From Bombardia bombarda (Eukaryota; Ascomycota; Sordariomycetes; Sordariales; Lasiosphaeriaceae): a stretch of DNA of 64,000 bases. The DNA is taken from positions 620,001 to 684,000 of the forward strand of contig JAULSR010000002.1 of assembly GCA_030512295.1 (NCBI GenBank). Direction: 5' to 3'. Positions 43,910-56,343 of the stretch are shown in pieces (position 1 is the first letter of the stretch; each line of letters opens with the position of its first letter). Position numbers and translations under genes: made by a program. A model generated the notes under the pieces. It saw only the letters and a program-made list of their open reading frames with translations, searched no databases and was not told the origin of the DNA.

Positions 43910-45449
43910 ATGTCGGACCCGATGACAAAGCTCCCTGAGGAGTACTCGACGAATATCCACACAGTCCGGAACCGACGGTACAAGAATAAATTGACAGGCT
44001 TACCTCTGCTCAAGCAATCAGCGAAGGCAGCAGATAAGAAGGCAAAGATCAACAAATGGAAGAAAGTTTCCGAGAACGAATCGTTCAAGTCGGCGCCGAA
44101 TCACGTCCAAATTGCCATGTTGACCCAAGCCGAGAGTGAACTCATGACGAACCGGTGAGGAGAGCCTCTCCAAGGTCGACTTGTTTATCCCATCTGCTAC
44201 AGGGGCTGGGTGAGAGAAGACACTAATACCTGCTTACCATAAGTATAGACGCGACAAGGGCATAGACTACGACTCTAAGGTTCGTCAAGTGACGGGCGAA
44301 GCGGAGAGCTGGCAAGCCAACCCCGATAGCCCAGCAGAGATTGCTCGATTCCTTGAGCGTCACAGTTTCGCACCCGTTGGATCTGCACCGCTGCCTCGGC
44401 CCCGCCCCCACCAGACGTCTGGACAACAGATTACTGGTTCGACCGTCTCCTCAGACGTTGTGATGTCGTCGGTTGACGTCGACGATGACGAGGATCAGAC
44501 TTACAGCGAGGATGACGATGATGATGATGAAGACAACACCGGCTTCGACAGCGGCCCGCGCGGGCCCCTGGCTCCGATGACAGTCAACACAAACATTGGC
44601 CGCGGCTCGTCCACGCCCTATCCGGCCGCCACCGTCATCCACGGCCTCCGCATCCCATCCGAACCCAACCGCGCGACCAACCCAGCCATCCGCCACATCA
44701 GCCTCAACCCGAAAGGCAAAGCCTACTCCAGCAGCCCGGCCCCAGCCCAAGTGATGCGATTCCTGCCGCACGCCCACAACAGCGAGCTCATGCGCATCAA
44801 GAACGAAGTCGCCGCGCTGCGCGGGGTCGTGCAGAACCTCCTCAACCAGCACAGCGCCATCAAGCACGAAGTCGGCACGGTCAGGGCCGAGCTGCAGCTC
44901 ACGCGCGGCGAGGCGCAGCTCGTCAAGACGGCGCACGAGACGCTCGCGCCGCAGGTGTCGCACCAGGGGGAGAAGCTGGCGGCGGTCGAGGGGCATGTGC
45001 AGGACGTGGTGGAGGGGCTGGTGACGCCGCTGGGGCAGAAGATGGAGATTGTGGAGAGGGGGGTTGAGGAGCTGCAGGGAAAGGTTGGTGGTTTGGAGGG
45101 GGTCAGGGGGGAGGTGAAGGGGGTCGAGGCGGCGTTGAGGGGGATAGGGAAGGCATTGGTGGGTGTGGGTGGTCGGGCTGGGGCTGGGGCGCCGGCCGTG
45201 ACTGGGGCGGGGGGGTTGCGAAGAGACGACGACGGAGCGGCGTCGCCGGACCTGGAGCTTCTAAGGTTGAAGGCGTTGAAGGCGTTGAAGGCGTTGATGA
45301 TTCGGACTGAGACTCATGATTGTCTAGTTATATATCGCGTAGCTTTTTGCTCTCCTTGCGTTGTATTAACAGCCAGCGCACTTGGCAACGCTCCCTGGAT
45401 GGATGCGGGGTATTGGGGAGCTAGGCCCCACCCCCACCTAGGTAAATAA
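43910..45449 (+). CDS. Hypothetical nuclear-type coiled-coil protein
   Basis: Two exons (43910-44154, 44249-45449) with a 94-nt GTGAGG...TATAG intron give 481 residues. The N-terminal 110 residues are basic and helical (RNRRYKNKL, KAADKKAKINKWKKVSE). An acidic run (EDQTYSEDDDDDDED) and a Ser/Pro-rich linker follow. A predicted coiled coil spans about 250-370 (ELMRIKNEVAALRGVVQNLL and later EEL/KLAAVEGHV units). The end has a LKALKALKAL repeat; the last 50 residues are hydrophobic and look less conserved. I do not recognise a family. Composition suggests a soluble, possibly nuclear protein. The end of the frame could be longer than the natural protein if a late intron was missed. Confidence 0.65.
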
Positions 45450-45970
45450 GCGAATTGGGGATTTGACAGCTAGGGGCGTGTTGGTAGCAGCGCCTGGCGC
45501 CTGTTAAGCTTGACAGAAGTCGCCAAGCGAATCTCGTGGAATTGAGTTCGACCAGGTTACCCTGATCATGCATCTCTAGCATTCTGAGCGTGTTGAAACA
45601 CGAGTTGGCACCAAGTATGACCTTGCTGATGCCTGTCTCTCTGCTAACTATCCCACCGATCTGAACTGTCGGGGCTATCCAATCGCGAGTGAGTGTGACA
45701 AGCTAAATCGGGTTACTCACGGTTGGGCTAACGGGACAGACTGTCAAAGTACCCAGGTCGAATAAACCTTGCGCGAGCTTTGGTTCTACACTGAACGCGA
45801 TAATACGCGACATGTCGCTGCTTGGTTGACAAATTCATTTACGTCCTTTGGATAGACATCGCTCTCCAGTATTCTGCCTTGCAGTATAGTTGCTTGCATC
45901 GGTACCGATAACGAAGCGCCCATCTTCTTCCCATATCCAATTGCGAGCAAGCCACCACGCCACCTAAGCC
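45450..45970. other. Intergenic, promoter of the Spt8 gene
   Basis: 521 bases between the coiled-coil gene and the Spt8 gene. No coding frame or clear element is seen. The ATG at 45971 is preceded by CACGCCACCTAAGCC. Confidence 0.5.
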
Positions 45971-48174
45971 ATGGACGAAGACGATCGCGAGTATGGGAGC
46001 TCGGAAAACGAGCAAGACGAGAACATGGACGATGCTGATGACATGGAGGCCGATAACGACGCCGAAGAGGACAACGACGAAGAGGACGACGAGCAAGATG
46101 AAGCCGACGAACCTGAGCAGGAGCCCGAGCAGGAGCCCGAGCAGGAGCCTGAACCCGAGCCTGGGCAAGAGGCCGAGGCCGAGGCCGAGGCCGACATGGA
46201 CGAGGCACGCGACAACCGAGCCCCCTCCCAGAACGCCGCCGATTCCTCAGGCCAGCCCGCGCGTGGCGCCTCGACGACGCCTTCCACCCCCACAGCGGCG
46301 CCAAATGGCGTCTGATACTACGGCCAGAATACATCACGGCGTCGCTCTACGACATTGTGCCCACCATGGCCGCGCCAATGGCCACCAGCGTCAACGCCAT
46401 CGCCATCACGCCCGACCTGCGGTACTGGTTGACGGGAGGATCCGACGGCTACATCCGAAAGTACGACGGCATGGGTACCATCAACGGCAAGCAGCAGCTC
46501 ACCGTTGCCCAGAAGCATCCCTTTGTCGATAGCGTCGTCAAGGCTGGAATAATGATGAACTATTGGGAGAACGACGAGCCGTCGCCGCCTAACGCCCGCA
46601 CCGACGACCCTGTCCTGTCGCCCGTGTACAGCCTCGCCGTGCACAGCAGTGCCCTCTGGCTGCTGAGCGGGCTCGAGAGTGGCGGCATCAACTTGCAGAG
46701 CGTTCGCCATGACGAGGGCAAGAAGATACACTGTCTGCGGGAAAACGGACACACAAACGCCGTCAGCGTGCTACAGCTAGCGTCAGACGAGCAGAGCGTC
46801 TTGAGCGGGAGTTGGGACAAGTCACTGCTGGACTGGGACTTGAATAACGGCCGGGTCATACGGCGGTTTGACGGCAGTGGCGGTCAAATATCCGCCATTG
46901 AGCTGCGTCCAGCCAACGGGGCACCCATCCCTGCTGAGGCGGCCTACCCCGAGGTTAAGAGCGAGACCCTGGAGCTCAACAACTCAAAACCACTATCCAA
47001 CGGCTTCTTTGCAGACAACTCCGTTGCTGAGCAAGCAGCCGGAGATGGGCCGCCCGTCGGGGCCGATGGTGCTGTCGATGGTGCGGATTCGCCCGAGCAC
47101 CGTTCCCTCTTTGGCAGTCCCGCTGGATCGCTGTTTGGAGATGATAACGACACCATGGGCGGAGCCGGCGCCTTTGGAAACGACGACGACGACGAGCTCG
47201 ACATGGGCAACGGCGAGTTCCCCATGGGCGATGCAGACATGTCGAACGGGCCGGCTGACGCCCCAGATGCTTTGGCTGCACCGTCCTCGGCTATGGAACC
47301 CGGCAGCGACGGTGCCAATCCGGGTGACTCTAACGGAGACATGTTCAACAACGATGCAACCATGTCTATCCCTAACGGCGATGTAAACCATGATGATGAT
47401 GCCATGGATTTCGATCAACCAGCCTTATTAGACACACAACCAGCACCACCAACCCCACCACCGCCATCACAGCCATTTCCCTTACAAGCACAAGAAGGTC
47501 AACAACCCCAAGACCAACCCCCGACCGACGAACAACAACCACCAGCCTCGTCCCAGCCCCAACCCGCCGCCCTGCCCTCCCCCTCCATGGTCTTCAGCTC
47601 CGCCGCCCCAGCACCCCACACCGACCCGACCCAGACCTCGTCCAGCACCTTCCTCTCCGCCGCCATCGACGGCACCATCCGCATCTGGGACCGGCGCGCG
47701 CCCGACCCCGTCGCGCGCATCAACAACCGCCCCAGCATGCCGCCCTGGTGCATGGGCGCCTGCTGGAGCCCCGACGGCAACTGGATCTACGCCGGCCGCC
47801 GCAACGGCACCGTCGAGGAGTTCAGCATCCACCGCGCCCGCGGCGGCTGGCAGCCCGAGCGCGTCCTCAGGTTCCCCCACGGCAGCGGCGCCGTCAGCTG
47901 CGTCCGCCCCATGGTCAACGGCCGCCACCTCGTTTGCGCCTCCCACGACATTATTCGTCTCTATGATCTGAGGGATAACAGCGCAGCCGGCGCCGGCCCC
48001 AAGCACTCGCGCGTGCCGTTTACCATTATCCCTGGCCCCCCTAGGGCGGGTGTCATCTCGAGCTTGTACATTGATCCTACCTCGCGCATCATGATCTCGG
48101 CGGGCGGGACGAGGGGGTGGGATGGCACGTCGACTGAGGTGCTGATTGGGTATGAGATTAGTGTGGCGCAATAG
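45971..48174 (+). CDS. spt8: SAGA complex subunit Spt8 (WD40), reading frame interrupted
   Basis: The N-terminal frame (45971-46315) encodes an Asp/Glu-rich domain with EQEPEQEPEQEPEPEP repeats, as in Spt8. The WD40 body lies in a different frame from about 46318 to the stop at 48174. It opens RPEYITASLYDIVPTMAAP, an Spt8 hallmark, then TGGSDGYIRKYDG, TVAQKHPFVDSVVKAG, SGSWDKSLLDWDL and, after a long disordered insert, AAIDGTIRIWDRR and DIIRLYDLRD. The total span is 2204 nt, so one base is missing or two are extra unless sequence is spliced out. A GC-AG intron at 46165-46250 (86 nt) would restore one 705-residue frame; otherwise a one-base deletion near 46310 is the simplest reading. Spt8 helps SAGA deliver TBP to promoters. 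Identity is firm, the exact junction is not. Confidence 0.85.
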
Positions 48175-49395
48175 AATTGTGAAGGTGCTATCCGTATTGC
48201 AGTACCGAAGAAGAAGCAGACGCCCGTCCACTCAGACCTTGGCGAAAATGATGATTATGTTTGGGTTGAGGACAGCGCGAGCGAGTGACGCTCGCGGGCG
48301 TATACTGGTATGAGGGGGGCAGTTTTCCTTACGGGGGCAACATTCCTGTCCAGTTCTTTTCTGGGCTCTGTCTTGTGTATTTGAAGCATTGTTCTTGCTC
48401 TGGATTTATGACTGCAAGAGGCGTTGTGTGCGGTTTTCAAGGAAGCAAAAGGGAAGAAAGAAGCGAGCCAAAGCTGTTTGAGCGTCGGGGATTTACTTAT
48501 TTCTTCATCACAAGGTCACAAGATCGATCGTGCGCTTTTAGATATATCTGTCTGTCTATCTTGCGAAAGGTATACCTGCATTAACATACTACAAAATAAG
48601 AGCATAAGTACATGAGCCTCTTCAGCCTTTCCAGATCACCAGTTAGGCATGCAGATAAATTGATCCTTCGCAAGTGGGTGAATATAGAGGTAGGTTCTGG
48701 TACCCAGTAGCGTACTCGGAGGGCTCAATCACCACCCTCCTGTTTTCAACCTGTGAAATCAGAGTATCACCTTCACGCGACATATAAGCATAGATGGCAC
48801 AAAAACAGCACAGCAGAAGACCAAGTTTGAGCTCTGCAGCGAGTACCTTATCTAAATCCACCCACAATCCCCTAGTATCTTTCTTCTCGCTACCTGGTCT
48901 TCGTACAGTACAATTCATGGAGCGCTGAGCCATTCGTGTTACAAAAGCAAGTATCTAGGGTACCCCGGATGGTGCAATGATATGCAACGACAAATCAGTC
49001 CATCCATGTAGTATCTCTATTCATCCAATAGAGTAAGCCCATTAAAAGTTGGAATTCTCCTTTAATGAAAAAGTAGCAGTTTTTGCTTTGTTCTCTCGTT
49101 CCATAAAAGAACATAAACTGCTCGGTGGTGGTTGTGGGACGCTGTTGGTATTGCTGCGGTCGTCATCGCTGAGAGAAGGAGCGCCCTGCCACATGGTGAG
49201 ACTACCTGTGCAAGACCAAGAGAATCGCTTTGGCTAACAGTAGTGCGCTCGTGCTGCTGGTCGTATCTACTTAGTGCAAGTTGAAGTTGATGAATCAGAT
49301 TCACCAAGGGTGAAATATTGAAGGGAGAGGCGAAATTAGGAAAAACGAAAGAGCGCAAAGTTTACATCGTCCAATTTTGCTGCTAGGTTTCAGGT
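48175..49395. other. Intergenic between convergent genes, no gene seen
   Basis: 3' flanks of Spt8 and the helicase gene. Short frames only; a minus-strand frame at 48643-48933 has no recognisable sequence. Confidence 0.5.
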
Positions 49396-52300
49396 TCAAA
49401 GATCGATCAGCCAGTTCTCAGTCTTAGGATCCTTATCCTCCACTGTTTCGCTAATTATAGATGCTGGTGGAGTCAGAGGTTTATCATTGGGGATATCCGC
49501 AGAGATTAGGTCTATCGGAGTAGAAGGAAGGCCCGAAATAAAATCGGGAGTTGGCAGAGGCGATGGGCGTGTATTGGAAACTGGGCTGATAGGTGTATCA
49601 TCTCTGGAGATAGGTATCAACAGAGAGACATCTTGCGCTTCATTGTGCTGAGTATGGGTGGTAAAGGACGGATTGGTCCCGGTCTTAGCTGGAGCATGCT
49701 TTGGTGCACGAGTTGAAGATGTTGGGGCGACTCTACTCGTGGCAGTCTGAGCCTTCAGACCCTGATAAGCAGAATAACTCATCCATCCGACAGCATCAGG
49801 CTCGGGGATAGGAGCACCAGGTAATTGAAAGACGGGCGGCGTCTGCTGGCGATCATGGCGATCATGGCGACCCTGTTCGACACCCTCTAGACCGCTTTGA
49901 GGGCCCTTGTCGGGGATCTTCTTTCCACTGCGCGTTCCATGTCGATTTCCAGACCGCTGAACTGAAGCAGAACTGTACGTACGCTGGTGGCCGTCGCCTG
50001 CCTGGTTGCCAGAGCTGTCTCCCGGTTTAAGCTGGTGTTGGTGGACAAGTCTCATGCCATCATCGATGCGACGGCCTTCAATAAGAGTGGTCGGTTGATA
50101 TATGTCAATGATCTTTTGTTCTTTGGGCTCATCTTTTGACTTCCGCTCCTTGCTTTCGCTGCTGTATCGAACGCTGTCCCAACGGCTTTGAGGGGGCTTG
50201 CGAGGCTCATTGCTCTGACCTGGCTGACCAAGAGCCGTCACTCGTGGAATACCTCCCGGTATAAATCCATTATTCGTTGACTCCGCAGAGCCAGTCTCAA
50301 GTCTGCCGTGCCTTCTTCCCACTTCAGACCACCCTCTGCTGCTAGATCCCCCGTAATCCCCAACATTACTAACTGAAGCAGAACGGTTGACCGTGGAGCG
50401 TCGTATTGGACTCTGGGCAGCTGGCAGCATAGATCCACTGCTATTGCTCTGCCGGACTCGTACAGGAAAATCATTTCCCGGGCCTGTCTTTGTCATAGGT
50501 TGCCGTGCTTTCTGGTTATGACGATTGGCCTCAGCTCGGACCATGACACTCGGTTGACTAGTTGCCTGAAGAAGGCGTTGCTCAATCGTCATTCGATCCT
50601 CAGCTTTAGCCCTAGCCAGACCTAAAGCTTGTTCCTGAGCATGGCGTTGTTTCTCGACTTCATTTTGAGTGTGAATCCCGTGAAACTTGCGGCAGTCGCA
50701 ATAGCACTCTTGACCGCAAAGCCTCTGGCAACCGTGACCACAGCCCAGGTTCTTATGGCATGGCTGACCGCATGGAAGTCGATCGTGTGGAACACGGTGG
50801 CACTTGAGGATGCATTTATGACCACATGGCCGGCTCTGTTCGCACTGCTGATCGCAGCCACCGGCGTTATCACCCCAATCATCAACCTCCTTAATCCATA
50901 TCTCCTTTTGATGCTGTTGGCAAGTCAAAGGCAGACCCTTCTGGCGCTTAACTCTTTCTTGGTTGGCGAATGCATTCCAAATGTTGACCCAAACCTCAAA
51001 CGATTCAGTACTGGCATAGAGAAGGTTGTCGATGTTGCCAAATACGTAAAACCCACAGCGAGCCCGGCTAATGGCGACGACAGCGCGGCGCTGGTCGCTC
51101 AGGAAACCAGCAGCATACCGACGAGTTGAAGAAGTGCCACTTTGTTCGCCACCAGGTAGTGGGCCACGAGAAGGCCTCGGGGCTGGCGACATGTCGCCAG
51201 GGCTCCGAACTAGAGAAAGCAAGACGATGTCATTCTCCTCACCTTGATAAGAGTCAACGGTGACGACATTGAATGTCATGCCTATAAGAGAACCGTGTTT
51301 CTTCAGCTTGCTCAAAATGCGCTTGCGTTGACCATTGTAGAAAGTGAGGATTGTGATTTTAGCCGAAAGAACGCCATTTGAGACAAGGTAGGCAAAGAAG
51401 TTGCTGATCATTTGGGCTTCCTGCTCATTGAACTTGCTGTTCTCTGAATCTGCTCCCTCAGGCCACATGTGGTCAAAATACCAGCTGTTATATCCACCCA
51501 TTCCAGGAACATCTGGGCGATTGGCAGTTGACTTGACGATGTCATGATCGATCAACTCGGGATAGAAAGATGATAAAATCAGTCGCAGCTCGGGCTTCAT
51601 TCGACGCTGCTGGATCAGCATATCATATTTCATACGCAGAGTAATCATCCTTTGGAAGAGAGAAACGTTCAAATTGAACGGCTCCTCACCAAGCCACTGG
51701 ATATCGCATCGAGGTGCAAGCTGTTGATGATCGCCGATTAATATTAGCTGTTGAATCGAGGGATATAAGGCCGAAGTGATGTTGGCCTCACGACTCTCAG
51801 CTGCCTCTTCGATGAGTAGAGACCGTGGCTGGAGTGCTGCTATGAAACCACGATATTTCGTAAGACCCGTGGTTGTACAACCGACAACATCGATTCTTTT
51901 CGAGAGAATGAGTTCCGTATCTTTCAGCCATTTGTTGGCTTTGATCCGTTTGCAGAACTCGACGTTTTCGGCGACAAGAGCCGTGAATTGTGGCGTCACG
52001 GCTGCCAACAGTTTTCCTTGCAGGTACTGATATACTGCCCCCCTCATGCTAGGTACAATCTTGAACAGATCATTGGTCTTTCCAAGCTGATGCGCCACTT
52101 TGCGTTGCCACGAGAGCATATGGTCGGGGTCTTTTCCAGTCCAACAATGAGTGAGTTGGATCTCTATCCCCTGAATACGATTCTGATCCTCTTCATCATA
52201 GGCAATGTTGTCGAGGTCGCCATCAAACTCGTATTCTCCGGTGAGGAGCTTTGAAGTTTCATCAGCCACTTCGCGCTGCGATGGGTACCTGTTTCGGCGG

Positions 52301-54158
52301 ACTTGTGCGGGGATAAGAGCGTCCCCTAGCCAGGTCTGGAAAGGCCCAAGACTCTCTCCGCCGACATTATCACCCTCCAGATCATCGTCCAAAAGAGAAT
52401 CGTGCTGGGCTTGAGTGATTATGTTTATTTGTAAAAGAACGCCGGGATCTAATAGCTTGTCGGTGAAAGTTTCTTGGATCAACTTGTCAATCTTCTTGAT
52501 ATTGTTTTGACGAGATGCCTCCAAAGACTTGAAGCGGCTATTTATTGGAAGATGACACCGCTGGCGTAGCTCATACATGGTGTGCTCTTCCACTCGGGGA
52601 CTCTCTGTTCTGCCGCCCACTCGAACAATGGTAGCTTCAGAATCCAAGCAAAGGTTGAGAAGCTGGTCCAGGGCATGATTGGTCTGGGCGCTGACAATTA
52701 AAGGAGGACCACCGTGAAGGCGCCGGGTAGCAATAATGACCTTGATGGCCTCAATCGACGTAAAAGTTTTGCCGGTTCCCGGTGGACCCTGGACAATGGC
52801 TAGTTCTTTGGATATGATTCGGTGCAGACCTGAAAGCTGCGACTTGTCGAGCGTGGTCATTTCTCCAATATTCGGAATACCGCCACGCAACACATCATAC
52901 TCCGACAAGGCGTCCGCAGTTGCCTGGTTCTCATCAGAGGTAGAATGACAAATAGAAGACAAATTCATGATAGGATTTTCCAGTATAAAGGCAGGTGGGG
53001 TGTCGGCAGTATGAACGCCCGTCAGATATTTGTCAAGCGGAGAGTCGGTTCCCGCGGCATGTTGAAGGCCAATCAATGCGTGTCTTGTTGACTCATAGTA
53101 GCCGTTTCGTGATTCGATCATGACAAGTTCAAGGTCGGGATCAAAGACTGCGTCTTCTGGGTTTGCCCACATGATGTCAACCAGAGGAGGATCTTGGTCC
53201 AAGCCGCCGCGGAAGGGTCGTTGTGCAATGGTGGCAACCTTGCAAATTGTCTTGAAATTGTCTTCCCTTGTCGAAATTGCGACGATTGTTCCGGGTACCA
53301 GACGTCGGGATTGTTGCCATTTGATAGCAAACTTGGATCGCTTGGTTGAGAACTCAACTCGCGCAATCGGTCCAATTCTTGCCAATAAGTATAATTTAAT
53401 AAACACCTTAAACCAGTCAGTAAGGCTACTACGCAGCTCAAGGCCCTAGCAAATGAATGAGACCTACATCGGTGTATATACACGTGAAGTCATCATCTGC
53501 CATCTCCTCTCCGTCTTCGCAAGCCGTGATGAAGCTTCTGACAGAAAAGCGCAGGCCTTCGACTGCTTCGCGTCGTAGGATCTGGTATTGTGCGGCTAGA
53601 TAAGCATCTTTTGTTTCCCATGGAACATCCACAGGGTTGATAGGGAGTCCCTCCACATCTGTCTGTGAGCTGAGGATTTCCTCAGGGGACGGCATTTCGG
53701 GTTGCGATTTCCAGCCTTGGTCTTGTTCCGGTTTAAAGAAGACATGGCGAGTAATAATATCGCCAGCTGTCTGCAAGACGGTCAGTTCAGAGTGGTCAAA
53801 AATACATTGCTTTACAAAGAGCTCGGAAGCAAAGACGCGCAAGTACGTACCTCTGCAACGATTTGATTATCAACAGCGGCGCGCTGCATCTGGGATGTCA
53901 ATGTTAGTGGAAAGCCTTGAGAGTATCTGGTCGGCCGCTGTTAAGCAGCCAAAAGCGCAGTGAAAGTAACAGTGAGGTTGAGGTGACGCAACAGTGAAAA
54001 ATAAAAACCAAAGAATGGCAAAAGCGATACTGGGGGAAGGGCTCGAAAGCGACCAAGGAGTAGGATTAACAGTAAACAACACGAGGACCAAGGTATACCT
54101 TCGTATCCGGCGCATCACGAGCCGTAAGCGACCACGTTTTGGCTGGTCTGCTGCTCAT
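49396..54158 (-). CDS. SF1 helicase with NFX1-type zinc cysteines (Sad-3/Hrr1/ZNFX1-like)
   Basis: Four exons (54158-54099, 53889-53851, 53770-53468, 53406-49396) give 1470 residues; the first two encode only 20 and 13 residues and join in phase 0. The helicase core carries GPPGTGKT (about 343), SAQTNHALDQLL, the DEAA-like LIEEAAE (about 668), GDHQQLAP, FYNGQRKRIL, VDSYQGEENDIV and AISRARCGFYVFGN: an Upf1-like SF1 set. Next comes a Cys/His region (about 960-1040: CGHKCILKCHRVPHDRLPCGQPCHKNLGCGHGC type repeats), then 400 disordered residues ending NWLIDL. Neurospora SAD-3 and fission yeast Hrr1 are relatives required for meiotic silencing and RNAi-directed heterochromatin. A role in small-RNA silencing is inferred from that similarity. 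Intron 1 is long (209 nt). Confidence 0.9.
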
Positions 54159-56343
54159 GGTGTATGCCTAAGACGCAATTAGTAGGAGCTCGAGAGTGCA
54201 TCCGCCGGCGTGAAGGAGAAGGAAGCGCGCCTGCGCAGGGCACTTTGGGTCCGAAGTGGGAGGAGAATGACGAAGAGACCAGGGCCCAAGAATGCGAGGG
54301 AAGGGAGATCGGATATGAGGGAGATCGATGCATACCGGGCTTGTACGAGCGGTGTTCAGTAGCTGGCAGTGTGCCGACAGAGTCCAAGGTGAAGGCGCTG
54401 GGTTGGAGTTAGAACGGGGACGCAGCCCGGGAGCGTCTGCTGCAGCAGTACTGTATTCACTAGAGCCTAACCGCTGAGAGGAGCACACCATTGGCTGAGG
54501 CTCTTCCTGCCTTTCGGTTGATCGCGTGGGAAGGAAGGAGGGCGGCTAAGTTCAATGCTGTTTCTCTTTAAGACGGAAGGAACGACTTGGGTAGGGTCCA
54601 CAGGGCTCATAAGGTCGAATGATTGTCAAGCTCCACCGGAACACTTGGGTGTTACACGCCTGGCAAGCCTAACCTAACTCTTTGAGGCGGAAAACGAAGG
54701 TAAGCTTCGTTCTGTTGATCTGGTGCAATGCACCGATGTTTGCAACCCATTGCTTTCAAAGGGTAATGGAAAACTGTTGTGGATTAGTCATCTCTGTTAG
54801 TCATCCAGCCGTCACCACTTCGGCATCTTGTTGTTCCGCTTGCTTTGTACGTATTGTCGATATTTTCGGCCTCGCGCAGATTAGCCTAGAATACACACAC
54901 ACATCTTCGCAGACCCTGAATCGGCCCAACAAAAACACTAGGCCTACGTTGGACATCCTTGGTTCGCTCACCAAGAACAAAAATAATCCGAATACTTCAA
55001 ATGGCAAACATTACGGAGCAAAAGCTTGTAAATGATGGTTGCCGGTCATGAATGAGGAAAGTAGTATTTTATAAGAATCCCACATCTATCTTTTGTGGTT
55101 TCTCAACGTCGAACTAGAACATGACAAGAGTTTCATCAGCTTATAAGCAATTTTCTCGCACGTAAATCTCTTGTCTACGAGGTGGTGGCTATCTAGGCCC
55201 ACGGATAATCTACCCTGCGAAGTTTCTTCAATCTATCAAGGAGGTTAAATAAAGATTTTAATAAATACAACATACTTTCCAACGCCCATTAACTCGAGTA
55301 GTCCAAGTACCCATGGAGCAACAATATGCGAATGCCGAAGAAAGTAAAAGGCGGGAGTATTAATACATCTTTCTACACCTCCACCGGGGTGTCAAATGTT
55401 AAATGTCTACTTGCCAAGGCACCAATGTGGGCCACATACAAGGGGGCCCGGAGCCAAAAAAACAGGGCAAAACACGTAGAAAATTCGACTTTTTATTGTA
55501 CGGTAACCCCGCTTGATTTTTCCGCCTGGCCAGCCGCCCGCATGCCCATAACCCTCCTGACTTCCTAACGGGTTTTTATTCTTAGGTACTTTTGCTAAAG
55601 AAATCGGTGAAAGAGTACTTCCGAAATTAATTTCTAACTTAGTTCAGTGTTAGCGTTGTCAAACCCGGAAGGGGCCCCTGAACACACCCTTGTAAGTCAT
55701 TGAAAATAACATTTGACACCCCGGTGGAGGTGTACTAGGTACCTACTCTAGTCTCCTGCGTCCATCGAGGAGCAGTGGTGATGCACCTGAGTGGATGATC
55801 TGAACTAGACTAGTCCTCATTAAGTTCCAGATATCCCGCATTATCTTCTAGATAAGCATACCTTCTAAGCTATGTCGCTAGATTCTGCACAGGAATATGC
55901 TTGAAATAACCATAATATGCCCTTTAAGACCCTTATCTCTTGAAACAAGAATACGAATGGACATGTGTTTGTGATAGAATGTGATGCTGCTTTGGTGTTG
56001 CGAGGTTCCATGCGACCACCTGCTGACAGCTGTACAGCTGGAGCTGCGACCGGCACAGGGCGTCGATCTTTAATAATGGCCCTAACCAAAAGCGGAAGAT
56101 GCGGTGGTTTAATGGCTGTCGGTCGGTCTGGGTCAGCTGACGTCGTGGGGAAACTGCGACACCAAGCTCTGGGTCGTCGCCACTGAACTGCCGTCAAGCC
56201 TGCGACCGGATGGTCTTGATCTTGTCAAGTAGCGGTCACGACATTTGGGGTGCGACGCATGCTATGATAGCTTCTTTTTCTCTGTTCTCAAATCACTTTT
56301 CCATTTGGAAAGTTCACTTTTATACAATTCCAGAGTTTCCAAC
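54159..56343. other. Intergenic with one inverted-repeat element
   Basis: 2.2 kb upstream of the helicase gene and of the SWIM/RING gene. Apart from the element at 55374-55734 it is AT-rich (54980-55290) and has no convincing frame. ACACACACA occurs at 54892-54901. Confidence 0.5.
55374..55734. mobile_element. MITE-like element with 27-bp perfect terminal inverted repeats
   Basis: The left end (55374-55400) and right end (55708-55734) are exact 27-bp reverse complements beginning TACACCTCCACCGGGGTG. The outermost TA on each side is compatible with a TA target duplication, as made by Tc1/mariner-type transposases. The 307-bp interior has no long frame but contains inner partial inverted repeats (GGGGGCCCGG near 55441 and CCGGAAGGGGCCCC near 55664). 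It is small and non-autonomous; no other copy is in the window. Confidence 0.8.
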
